From Candidatus Gastranaerophilales bacterium (GTDB lineage Bacteria > Cyanobacteriota > Vampirovibrionia > Gastranaerophilales > Gastranaerophilaceae): DNA of 33,865 nt. The DNA lies in the NCBI GenBank assembly GCA_944325655.1, contig CALVAW010000019.1, positions 1-33,865 of the forward strand. Reading direction: 5' to 3'. This document shows, piece after piece, positions 1 through 7,269 of this stretch. A program made the translations under genes and the position numbers. Within the stretch, counting starts at the first letter, position 1, and each line of letters begins with the position of its first letter. The notes beneath the pieces were generated by a model that was given only the letters and a program-made list of their open reading frames with translations, searched no databases and was not told the DNA's origin.

Positions 1-129
1 GAAAACGCCCTCGCAGAGCGGGCTGTCCAAAATAATCAAAGTATCCGTACAAATAAAACCGGTCGTTAAATTACAGTTAAATTACAATTACAATTACAAA
101 CCCAACAATAATAACTATAACAGCAAAAA

Positions 130-216
130 CGGAGAAGGAGGGATTCGAACCCTCGGTAGAGTCACCCCTACAACGACTTTCGAGATCGTCACCTTCAACC
201 ACTCGGACACTTCTCC
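130..216 (-). tRNA. tRNA-Ser, anticodon CGA
   Basis: Read on the minus strand this folds as a class II tRNA. It has a 7-bp acceptor stem (GGAGAAG pairing with CTTCTCC), a discriminator G, a long variable arm typical of tRNA-Ser, and a T arm containing GGTTCGAATCC. The anticodon loop is CTCGAAA, so the anticodon is CGA and it reads UCG. No CCA is encoded after the discriminator, so the tail must be added by nucleotidyltransferase. It lies 15 bases from a second tRNA-Ser in the same orientation, and the two are probably cotranscribed. Confidence 0.96.
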
Positions 217-231
217 AATTATACAAACAAA

Positions 232-320
232 CGGAGAAAGAGGGATTCGAACCCTCGAGGCAGATTACTCCACCTAACACCTTAGCAGGGTGCCGCCTTC
301 AGCCACTCGGCCATTTCTCC
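232..320 (-). tRNA. tRNA-Ser, anticodon GCT
   Basis: A class II tRNA on the minus strand. The acceptor GGAGAAA pairs with TTTCTCC, the discriminator is G, there is a long variable arm, and the T arm contains GGTTCGAATCC. The anticodon loop CTGCTAA gives anticodon GCU for AGC/AGU codons. The acceptor and T-arm sequences are nearly the same as in the neighbouring tRNA-Ser(CGA), as expected for two substrates of one seryl-tRNA synthetase. CCA is not encoded. Confidence 0.96.
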
Positions 321-452
321 ATCTTTATATAAATATTATCATATAAACAAAACATTTAGCAAGCCAACAGCAAAATTGAACAAATACTATATTTGTAGTA
401 AATTAAAACACTTGTCTTATCTGTGTTTCAATCTTCCGACTTTTAACCAAGG

Positions 453-481
453 TTGCAAAAATTATAATTTTATGCTAGAAT
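453..481 (+). promoter_or_regulatory. Predicted promoter of the lytic transglycosylase gene
   Basis: A -35 TTGCAA at 453-458, a 17-bp spacer and an extended -10 (TGC then TAGAAT, 476-481) lie about 95 bases before the start codon. The gap from 321 to 575 otherwise holds no convincing gene. The 15-base block ATTTTATGCTAGAAT at its end recurs almost unchanged before two other genes here (8800-8814 minus, 9532-9546 plus), which supports a real promoter class. A GAGGA at 564-568 is the likely ribosome binding site. Confidence 0.55.
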
Positions 482-575
482 GTTTACAAAACTTAGGGTG
501 TGTGGCTCTATTTAAAGCAATTACCTTTAAAGACGAGTTTTTTACCCGGTTAAATACAAAAATGAGGATACATTT

Positions 576-1076
576 ATGACGAAAAAGCTAGTAAAAACTT
601 TGTTAGTTGCTTTTTGCTTCGTGCTTATGGTTTCTAACACAGCCAATGCTTCTCAATCGCCAGAAAGCGCAAAAAAATTGATTGTTCAGACAGCACAAAA
701 ACTGGGGGTAGACCCTTATATTGCGTTGAGCATTGCAAAAATCGAATCTAATTTCAATACGTCCGTAAAAAGTCCAAAAGGCGCAATAGGCCTTTTTCAA
801 CTTACACCTTCTACTGCTAAAAAACTTGGCGTAAATCCATACATAGTAAGCGAAAATGTTGAAGGCGGCTTAAAATATTATCAAATGTTATACAAAAAAT
901 ACGGTTCTATGGAGCTTGCACTTGCAGCTTATAATGCCGGTCCCGGAAATGTTGCAAAATACAATGGTGTACCGCCATTTAGCGCAACAAAAAGTTTTAT
1001 TAAAAATATAAAGAGAGAATATGATTCATTCAAAGCCGATGAAACAACAAAAACAATTGTATCGGATATGATTTAG
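576..1076 (+). CDS. Secreted lytic transglycosylase, SLT/goose-lysozyme-like fold
   Basis: A 166-aa exported peptidoglycan lytic transglycosylase, expected to cleave the MurNAc-GlcNAc bond and form 1,6-anhydro-MurNAc. Residues 1-25 form a Sec signal peptide (Lys-rich start, hydrophobic core, ANA before the cut). The SLT domain fills the rest. IESNFN carries the predicted catalytic Glu57, followed by GAIGLFQLTPSTA (69-81) and ALAAYNAGPGNV (115-126), the three hallmark motifs of the family. It is a minimal single-domain form with no LysM or membrane anchor, so it should be free in the periplasm. GAGGA lies 7 bases before the ATG. It is a single-gene unit with its own promoter upstream and a strong hairpin terminator 18 bases after the stop. 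The family call is firm; whether it serves general turnover or assembly of an envelope machine such as the pili is open. Confidence 0.93.
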   Translation: MTKKLVKTLLVAFCFVLMVSNTANASQSPESAKKLIVQTAQKLGVDPYIALSIAKIESNFNTSVKSPKGAIGLFQLTPSTAKKLGVNPYIVSENVEGGLKYYQMLYKKYGSMELALAAYNAGPGNVAKYNGVPPFSATKSFIKNIKREYDSFKADETTKTIVSDMI

Positions 1077-1094
1077 ATATTTTGAACAATCAAC

Positions 1095-1122
1095 AAAAAA
1101 GCTCGCAATTGCGAGCTTTTTT
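1095..1122. terminator. Bidirectional rho-independent terminator
   Basis: A perfect 28-base palindrome: six A, the GC-rich stem AGCTCGCAA/TTGCGAGCT, and six T. Read either way it gives a stable hairpin followed by a T run. It lies between the stop codons of the convergent lytic transglycosylase (1076) and tyrS (1127) and can terminate both. Confidence 0.9.
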
Positions 1123-1126
1123 AATA

Positions 1127-2341
1127 CTATTTTACAAAAACTTTGTGAAAAATTTTCTTTCCTTTTTTAATTTTAACACCATTTTTCAAAACATCCCTTG
1201 TTAATTTATAATCAAAAGACGTGATTTTTTCAGAATCAACCGTTATTCCGCCTTGTAAAATTAAACGCTTGGCTTCTCCTTTGCTTTGACACAATTTTGC
1301 TTCAACCAAAACATCAATAAGTAATATTTCATCACCATTCAACACAAGTTCGGTTGAAGGCATATTTGAATCATCTGAACCGTTTTCAAATAATGCCTTT
1401 GCAGAATTTTGAGCAATCAAAGCTTCTTCACTGCCGTGTACAAGTTTAGTCAATTCAAAAGCAAGAATTTCCTTTGCTTTATTCAACATAGAACCTTCCC
1501 ACTTTTCCATCTCTTTAATTTCATCAAGAGGAAGAAAAGTAAGCATTCTTAGACATTTTATAACGTCAGTATCTTCAACATTTCTCCAATATTGATAAAA
1601 ATCATAAACCGAAGTCTTATTTTTATCCAACCAAACTGCACCGGATGCAGTTTTGCCCATTTTCTTGCCTTGAGAATTTAAAAGCAAAGTAATTGTCATA
1701 GAATGGGCATCTTTGCCTGTTTTTTTTCTAATCAAATCTGAACCTGCAAGCATATTTGACCACTGATCATCGCCGCCAAATTGTAAATTACAATTATAAT
1801 GATTATTCAAATAATAAAAATCATAAGCCTGCATAATCATATAATTAAATTCAAGAAAACTTAATCCTTTTTCCATTCGTTGCTTATAACATTCCGCACG
1901 AAGCATATTATTAACCGAAAAACAAGCGCCAACTTCTCTTAAAAGTTCAATGTAATTCAATTTTAAAAGCCAGTCTGCATTATTCAACATTATCGCTTTA
2001 TCTTCGCCAAATTCAATAAACCGCTCCATTTGTTTCTTAAAACAACTGCAATTATAATCAATTATCTCTTTGGTCATCATTGAACGCATATCGCTGCGAC
2101 CCGAAGGATCACCTATATGCCCCGTACCCCCGCCAATTAATACTATAGGAGTGTTACCTGCCTGTTGCAATCTTTTCATTAAACAAAGCGCCATAAAATG
2201 ACCCACATGCAATGAATCCGCAGTAGGATCAAAGCCTATATAAAACCTTGCTCCGCCGGAATTAATAAGTTTTCTCACTTCTTCTTCATTTGTAACTTGA
2301 GCAATAAGCTGTCTTTCTTTTAATTCTTCAAATATTCCCAT
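1127..2341 (-). CDS. tyrS: Tyrosyl-tRNA synthetase
   Basis: A class I aminoacyl-tRNA synthetase that charges tRNA-Tyr in the cytoplasm. It has the bacterial TyrRS layout: a Rossmann catalytic domain with the HIGH-type motif HVGH (residues 45-48), GGGTGHIGDPSGR, the QFGGDDQW tyrosine-site motif, and the KMSKS-type loop KKMGKT (about 226-231). A C-terminal S4 RNA-binding domain follows (LCQSKGEAKRLILQGGI). The length of 404 aa is normal. I chose the ATG at 2341 because the family usually begins near xIFEELKERGLI; an in-frame TTG at 2353 would add four residues and is less likely. No clear Shine-Dalgarno is seen, but a TATAAT box lies at 2374-2379 on the minus strand. It is 52 bases downstream of the WG-repeat gene on the same strand. 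Confidence 0.96.
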   Translation of the reverse strand: MGIFEELKERQLIAQVTNEEEVRKLINSGGARFYIGFDPTADSLHVGHFMALCLMKRLQQAGNTPIVLIGGGTGHIGDPSGRSDMRSMMTKEIIDYNCSCFKKQMERFIEFGEDKAIMLNNADWLLKLNYIELLREVGACFSVNNMLRAECYKQRMEKGLSFLEFNYMIMQAYDFYYLNNHYNCNLQFGGDDQWSNMLAGSDLIRKKTGKDAHSMTITLLLNSQGKKMGKTASGAVWLDKNKTSVYDFYQYWRNVEDTDVIKCLRMLTFLPLDEIKEMEKWEGSMLNKAKEILAFELTKLVHGSEEALIAQNSAKALFENGSDDSNMPSTELVLNGDEILLIDVLVEAKLCQSKGEAKRLILQGGITVDSEKITSFDYKLTRDVLKNGVKIKKGKKIFHKVFVK

Positions 2342-2393
2342 ATTCTTTTTCAATTTACTGTCTATACTTCTAAATTATAACCAAAATATAAAA

Positions 2394-3281
2394 TTATTTG
2401 GTATTATCATTTATTTTATTTTTCAAACTTGTTTTAACATCAGCAAAAGGGCCATTATTAGGGGCTTTTAAATTATTAATATAATTTTTTCCGTAAACAA
2501 AGGGGAATTTTAAAAGCCATGATGATTTAATCAAAATTGAAGCAGTGTCCGCCCCATGTGCTAAAACCAATTCATCTATGGTTTGTTCATAGGCAGGTGA
2601 AATTGAAGAAAAAATCTTTATGAAATAATCACTCAAACTTACAACTCCATAACCTGCGCTTGCAATCGGATTTTCTATTATTTGAGTAACCCTAAAATTA
2701 CTGTTCATTTCACTTTTGCTTAGAATTTCATTTGGAATTTCTATAACTTCACGATTTAATTGTTCAATTTCATACCAGTTGCCGTCATATTGAATTTTAA
2801 TTACATTTGGTTTCGGCATATAAATATCATCAGCGACAGGAGCTAAAAGAATATCGCCATTGAAGGATATTAACCCGTATTTATAATTTTTTTTGACCAA
2901 AAACATTCTTCCGTACAAAATATCAATAGAAGAATACTCCTTATCAATAATTAAAGCGCCCTTATCGTCATACAAAGCATAAGTACCGCCTGAACCTAAT
3001 TTTGCATATTTACCTACATACCTTTGAGCAGAAGTAAACTTAGGTTCAACCAATATTTCTCCCGAATTATCTATAATTCCGTATTTATTTTTGTATAAAC
3101 ACAACCATGAAGAATTGCCAAGCCTGATTAATTTAGAATATTTCGCTTCCGTAATCTTATTTTCACCTTGGATTAAGCCGAACTTATTGTCCACACTATA
3201 AACAGATACAAGCTCTTCTATTGCATATGAACTGCAACATAAAAACAATATTAAAAATAAAATCAGAATTATCTTTTTCAT
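2394..3281 (-). CDS. Secreted WG-repeat protein
   Basis: A 295-aa protein with a Sec signal peptide (residues 1-20, ending SSYA) and four degenerate WG/KWG repeats. These are NKFGLIQG (32-39), NKYGIIDNSGEILVEPKF (65-82), TYALYDDKGALIIDKEY (100-116) and YKYGLISFNGDILLAPV (133-149). The repeat pattern is an aromatic-Gly-Leu/Ile-Ile turn followed by a charged Gly turn and a beta strand, as in the WG_beta_rep family of extracytoplasmic proteins. The rest, from about 190, is unassigned. The Cys pair at 15-16 does not make a convincing lipobox. No enzyme activity is implied, and binding or scaffold roles are guesses. The start is supported by a full-length signal peptide and by an extended -10 box only six bases upstream, so the mRNA may be leaderless. 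Confidence 0.82.
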   Translation of the reverse strand: MKKIILILFLILFLCCSSYAIEELVSVYSVDNKFGLIQGENKITEAKYSKLIRLGNSSWLCLYKNKYGIIDNSGEILVEPKFTSAQRYVGKYAKLGSGGTYALYDDKGALIIDKEYSSIDILYGRMFLVKKNYKYGLISFNGDILLAPVADDIYMPKPNVIKIQYDGNWYEIEQLNREVIEIPNEILSKSEMNSNFRVTQIIENPIASAGYGVVSLSDYFIKIFSSISPAYEQTIDELVLAHGADTASILIKSSWLLKFPFVYGKNYINNLKAPNNGPFADVKTSLKNKINDNTK

Positions 3282-3285
3282 AAAA

Positions 3286-3313
3286 ATATCATACCATAAA
3301 TTTATGATATAAT
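3286..3313. promoter_or_regulatory. Divergent overlapping promoters in a 41-bp gap
   Basis: Only 41 bases separate the two start codons. On the minus strand TGG-TATGAT (-10 at 3288-3293) predicts transcription from the A of the ATG at 3281. On the plus strand TGA-TATAAT (-10 at 3308-3313) predicts a start at about 3320, three bases before the ATG at 3323. Both -10 boxes lie in an inverted repeat, ATATCATA (3286-3293) and TATGATAT (3303-3310). Neither gene has a Shine-Dalgarno sequence, which fits leaderless transcripts. Confidence 0.6.
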
Positions 3314-3322
3314 TTTCTTATA

Positions 3323-6088
3323 ATGAAAGATAAAAAATCATTTAAAAAATTAGCTGCAATACTGGTTTTAGCAATATGCATTTTAGTTATGATTACAATT
3401 TATGCATATTTGGTCTTATTGCCGCAATTAATAAAATCAAATTTTTTAATGAAAACTCTCAATAAAATTACATACGATTTTACAAAATTAGAATTAATTT
3501 ATGATTCAGCTCAATTAAAAACATATTTCAGTCCCAAAATAGATTTTGAAATCAAAAGTCTGTATTTAAAAAAAGAAAATAATATTTTGCTGGAATTAAA
3601 AGATTTTAAAACTTCAATTTCTTTTAATCAAATTTTTTCAAAAAAGATTAAATTAAACAAACTTTTAGCGACAACGCTCATCATTAAAGCGGATAAATTA
3701 ATTGAGGCAATTGAAATTAAAGAAACTCAAACCAAAAAACAAAAAAAATCAGACTGGTTGATAGATATATATGATTCCCAAATAAAATTAGACGAAATGG
3801 AGCTTTCATACAAACAAAACGGAACAGTTTTTGATTTATACTCCAGAGATATTGCGCTAACACAGGATAATGATAAAAAAAATCTGGAATTTAATTTTGA
3901 AGCGATAATTTCAAGAGGCTCCAAAATATATGCCAATATTGCCTCATCTTCCATAAATGAAGTCAGCATATACTGCGACAAATTAAAAATAGATAATCTT
4001 CTGGTTTTAATTAATGATTCACGACTTTTATTATCAAGCGAAATAAATAAAAACAATATTTTAGTTAATGCAAAATCAGATAAATTTACTCTTGCAGATA
4101 TTTTCAATATTATAAATTCCAATATTATAATACCAAACGGTGAAACTATCTTAAAACCGCTTCAAAAACCGAACGGTCAAGTCTCATTTAATGTTAGTTC
4201 AAATAACGGAGAATTATCCGGATATATAAACATAAATAATACAAAAGCCTGTATTAAAGATGTATCCTGTATTCCGGTTAATATAAGCAAAGGCAAAATT
4301 CTCATATCAAAAAATAAAATCGATTTTATTGATTTAATCGGGTATTACGGAAAAAACAGAAAAAATAACGTAAAAATATATGGGGATATAAAAGACTACT
4401 ACAAAACATTTGATTCTAATATCACGATTGACACTGTCATAACAAACGAATTTTTTAAAGACTACTTGGCAAAATTAATCAATCAAACCGTTTTATACAC
4501 ATCAAAACCATTTGGCACAAGAATCATATATAAAGCTAAAAATAATATAATGGATATTACTTGGCTTGCAAAAATTCCAAAAGGTGTGAATTTTGGAATT
4601 GATAATTCTAAATCTGCTCTATCTGATTATGATAGGGCTGCAAAGGGTGATTTTCATATTGAAGGTGATATTTTTGAAATAAAAAATATAAATTATTACA
4701 TAGCATCCGACATAAGAAGAGGGATTAAAATTAAACCAATACTTGTCTTGGATGCAAAAATGAATTTAAAAGGAGAGTTGTTTAATGCAGGATTCACTTT
4801 TGGCAGAGAGATGCCTTGTGAATTTTTAAATATATTTGCAGGACAAAAATTATTTAAAAAAGGAACGGTAAAAGGCAGTTTACACGTTGATTTTAAAAAC
4901 AATATACCTATATTAAATGCAAACATGGAAATAAACAAAACTTTAATTCCGTCTCAAAGATTATTCATAAAAAATGCAAAATTAGAAACAAATTCAAATT
5001 TAATAAATATAAATGCACAAGGAAGATTTAAAAGGGCAAAATATATATTCAGCGGCAAAATTAAAAACGAGCTTCTGCCACCATTTGTAATAAAAAATTT
5101 ATCTCTGGATATAGATAATATAGATATAGAAAGATTTTTAAGCACAGTCAACAATCAAAACAAAAATATAACCAATGATGTTTCTAAAATAGAAACAGAA
5201 GATGATTTAGCAAATGATAATTATATGTTTGATACAAGCTTCATAAGAATTGAAGACGGAGATTTTGCACTTCATAAAGGAAATTATAAAGAAATAACTT
5301 TTGGCAACATAAAAGCAAAATTAACACTGGATGAAAACGGAATTTTAAAAATAGTATCAAACAGGTTTGATATAGCAGAAGGTATTTCTTCTTTATTTGT
5401 CAATTGCGATTTAAAAAATCTTAAATACTATGTAAAGCTTGGTGCAAAGGATATAAATTCAGACTTAATGGCAAAAGTTTTATTCAATCTGGAAAAAGAA
5501 ATATCAGGTCATGCATCTGGAATTATTGAACTATATGGCGATAGATCGCTTAAATTAAACGGTAATATGAACTTTATAATTAAAGACGGAACCATAGGAA
5601 AAATAGGACTCGTTGAATATGTTTTAAAAATTGCATCCGTATTTAGAAATCCTGTTGCGATGCTTAGCCCGGGAGCAATAATGGATATAGTTAATATTCC
5701 CGAAGGAAAATTTGAAAAAATTACAGGAGAGCTTACTATTAGAGACAATGTTGTAAATAAAATCAATATTAAATCATATTCAAATACACTTAGTGCGCTA
5801 ATTAGAGGTAGGTTTGACATGGAATTACATGATACCTCTTTAAGAATTTATACAAGATTTTCTTCAGATAAAAAAACAATGTTTAGTTTTTTAAGAAATA
5901 TGTCTTTAAGTGCATTGGCAAACAAAGTGCAGCTAAACAGCAGAAATGATGCAAATTATTATCAGTCAGAGCTGGAAGAACTTCCTGAAATAAATGTTCC
6001 TAATGAAAAAACTCAAGTGTTTTTAACACAAGTTGAAGGGGATGTTGAGCATAATAATTTCTTATCAAGTTTGAAAAAAATTAAATAA
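3323..6088 (+). CDS. AsmA-like envelope protein, N-terminally anchored
   Basis: A 921-aa protein with one membrane segment near the N-terminus (about residues 10-33, after a Lys-rich cytoplasmic start), then a long beta-rich periplasmic region. The C-terminal third has AsmA/TamB-type features: a repeating pattern of short strands and a segment around 740-850 (GHASGIIELYG, FIIKDGTIGKIGLVEYVLK, ELTIRDNVVNKINIKS) like the AsmA C-terminal domain. Members of this family form grooves that carry lipids between membranes and imply an outer membrane. The start is fixed by the membrane anchor; there is no Shine-Dalgarno and a TATAAT ends ten bases upstream. The 3' end overlaps the convergent gene by 8 bases. 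The family call rests on pattern, not on a catalytic motif. Confidence 0.72.
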   Translation: MKDKKSFKKLAAILVLAICILVMITIYAYLVLLPQLIKSNFLMKTLNKITYDFTKLELIYDSAQLKTYFSPKIDFEIKSLYLKKENNILLELKDFKTSISFNQIFSKKIKLNKLLATTLIIKADKLIEAIEIKETQTKKQKKSDWLIDIYDSQIKLDEMELSYKQNGTVFDLYSRDIALTQDNDKKNLEFNFEAIISRGSKIYANIASSSINEVSIYCDKLKIDNLLVLINDSRLLLSSEINKNNILVNAKSDKFTLADIFNIINSNIIIPNGETILKPLQKPNGQVSFNVSSNNGELSGYININNTKACIKDVSCIPVNISKGKILISKNKIDFIDLIGYYGKNRKNNVKIYGDIKDYYKTFDSNITIDTVITNEFFKDYLAKLINQTVLYTSKPFGTRIIYKAKNNIMDITWLAKIPKGVNFGIDNSKSALSDYDRAAKGDFHIEGDIFEIKNINYYIASDIRRGIKIKPILVLDAKMNLKGELFNAGFTFGREMPCEFLNIFAGQKLFKKGTVKGSLHVDFKNNIPILNANMEINKTLIPSQRLFIKNAKLETNSNLININAQGRFKRAKYIFSGKIKNELLPPFVIKNLSLDIDNIDIERFLSTVNNQNKNITNDVSKIETEDDLANDNYMFDTSFIRIEDGDFALHKGNYKEITFGNIKAKLTLDENGILKIVSNRFDIAEGISSLFVNCDLKNLKYYVKLGAKDINSDLMAKVLFNLEKEISGHASGIIELYGDRSLKLNGNMNFIIKDGTIGKIGLVEYVLKIASVFRNPVAMLSPGAIMDIVNIPEGKFEKITGELTIRDNVVNKINIKSYSNTLSALIRGRFDMELHDTSLRIYTRFSSDKKTMFSFLRNMSLSALANKVQLNSRNDANYYQSELEELPEINVPNEKTQVFLTQVEGDVEHNNFLSSLKKIK

Positions 6089-7013
6089 AATCATTATCAA
6101 TTTTAATTATCGTTTTGACAATTAAATGAGATAAAACTAATACATTTAGCATAACCAATGATTTTGAAACTATTTTAAAATTTTGAAGCTTTTTAGTGTC
6201 GTTTTTCTGCATTTTTTTTATTTTAAAATCTATAATAATATCTATATTTACATCTTTTGCAAAATTTAAAATAATATTTTTAAATTTAGCAAAAGGAAAA
6301 CTCTCAACAGCATACATTGTAAGGCATACATTATTATCAAAAATATTCAATACACATAAAATGTTAGAAAAATTGATTGTCTCAAGCATTATAGAAAGAC
6401 AAGAATTGCTTATTTCACTCTTTTCTTCTTCACTGTCAGGGCTATATTCAGTTTCTCTATCGAAAATTTGACCGTTTATCGGAATATACAAAAGCAAAAA
6501 CTCCTTTAAAATATTAGAATTTGATGAGCTTTGAGCATGTATGGCACTTAAAACAGACAAAACTTCTCTTAATTGAAAATTGTCATCAATCCCGGATTTA
6601 AGAGAATCGGATATCATTCTTAAATTTTTTTCTATAGCAATTTTAGAATTTTTAGATAAATACTCGGCTAAAGCTTTTGTATTTAATAAATTTTCAGTAA
6701 GCAATTTAGCTAAACCATTATCTTTACCATCTTTATTTTTTGATAAAGTTTCTTTTATAAATTTATCTATTGTTGAAGGTAAAGAAAGTAAATTTAACAA
6801 ATATTTAAGCATAATTTCGTTATCCATTCTTGCATTTTGAAAAGTATAGAGCAAAGGCGGATAAACAGAATAATAGGACGCATTTGAACGAGTATTGCTC
6901 ATATTATTTTCTTGATTTTTAATACCCTCCTCTGTGCCTTTTAAAGGAGCTAGGGGTATATTCCTTGAATTAATATAAAAATTTAAATTATTAATTGAAT
7001 TAAAATCAGTCAT
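6081..7013 (-). CDS. Unknown 310-aa protein with in-frame repeat insertion
   Basis: Not recognised. The protein is mostly helical and Leu/Ile/Asn/Ser-rich. An acidic stretch lies near 190-205 (DRETEYSPDSEEEKSEIS) and a Lys-rich region with a hydrophobic C-terminal segment (LVMLNVLVLSHLIVK) near 285-300, possibly a membrane or buried helix. No signal peptide is seen. Residues about 18-30 (RNIPLAPLKGTEEG) are encoded by a palindromic repeat at 6922-6959 that looks like an intergenic element captured by the reading frame. The start at 7013 has only a weak AAGAG upstream; a later ATG at codon 38, past the repeat, is a possible alternative. It overlaps the end of the AsmA-like gene by 8 bases on the other strand. 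The long open frame and composition support a real gene. Confidence 0.6.
   Translation of the reverse strand: MTDFNSINNLNFYINSRNIPLAPLKGTEEGIKNQENNMSNTRSNASYYSVYPPLLYTFQNARMDNEIMLKYLLNLLSLPSTIDKFIKETLSKNKDGKDNGLAKLLTENLLNTKALAEYLSKNSKIAIEKNLRMISDSLKSGIDDNFQLREVLSVLSAIHAQSSSNSNILKEFLLLYIPINGQIFDRETEYSPDSEEEKSEISNSCLSIMLETINFSNILCVLNIFDNNVCLTMYAVESFPFAKFKNIILNFAKDVNIDIIIDFKIKKMQKNDTKKLQNFKIVSKSLVMLNVLVLSHLIVKTIIKIDNDFI
6922..6959. repeat. REP-like imperfect palindrome inside a coding region
   Basis: A 38-base element flanked by ATACCC and GGGGTAT arms, with an inner CCTTTTAAAGG palindrome. On the minus strand it encodes IPLAPLKGTEEG, the peptide signature that palindromic intergenic repeats often leave when translated. 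It is far more GC-rich than its surroundings. Only one copy is in this window, so its repeat nature is inferred from structure. Confidence 0.5.
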
Positions 7014-7067
7014 GGATAACTCTTAATAAAAAACAAAAATATGTAAAACTAAACATAACAAACTAAA

Positions 7068-7095
7068 TTGTAAACTTTTTTTAAATCCTTAAAAT
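7068..7095 (+). promoter_or_regulatory. Predicted promoter of a candidate small RNA
   Basis: A -35 TTGTAA (7068-7073), a 16-bp spacer and a -10 TAAAAT (7090-7095), in a gap with no gene on the plus strand. It would start a transcript near 7102 that reaches the terminator at 7243-7269. Confidence 0.4.
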
Positions 7096-7101
7096 CCACT
7101 G

Positions 7102-7269
7102 CTTGTATGATGAAAAGCAAATACTACATGTGTAAAATATTTATAAAGATAGTTAATTTGCAATCATGTAGTAGTTTAGTTTAAAATGTTAATAACAAGA
7201 AAACAAAGGTTTATTAATTAAAGAATTTTTTAATGGGGAAATGGGGGTTTTGATAACCTCCCTTTTTTT
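7102..7269 (+). ncRNA. Candidate small RNA, about 168 nt
   Basis: This non-coding interval has a plausible promoter before it and a hairpin plus seven T at its end, yet no plus-strand reading frame. Inside it TACTACATG (7122-7130) and CATGTAGTA (7165-7173) form a perfect 9-bp stem around a 34-base loop. No known RNA family is recognised. The alternative is that the terminator stops read-through from the AsmA-like gene 1.1 kb upstream, which would then be antisense to the whole 310-aa gene. Confidence 0.4.
7243..7269 (+). terminator. Rho-independent terminator on the plus strand
   Basis: GGGGGTT pairs with AACCTCCC (one bulged T) around the loop TTGAT, followed by seven T. It points along the plus strand and touches the stop codon of the convergent photolyase gene at 7268. 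No plus-strand protein gene ends nearby. Confidence 0.65.

Noticed and set aside
1-20. GC-rich imperfect hairpin GCCCTCGCAGAGCGGGC at the left edge
   Set aside because: It could be the end of an RNA gene or a terminator cut by the window edge, but too little is visible to assign it.
65-98. Short AATTAC-type tandem repeats
   Set aside because: Low-complexity AT-rich sequence with no further structure; not supported as a functional repeat.
77-280. 67-codon minus-strand frame
   Set aside because: It runs straight through both tRNA-Ser genes and shows the repeated EGSNPSFSV peptide that translated tRNA T arms give.
376-579. 67-codon plus-strand frame starting at TTG
   Set aside because: It covers the predicted promoter and ribosome binding site of the transglycosylase gene, has no ribosome binding site of its own and no recognisable features.
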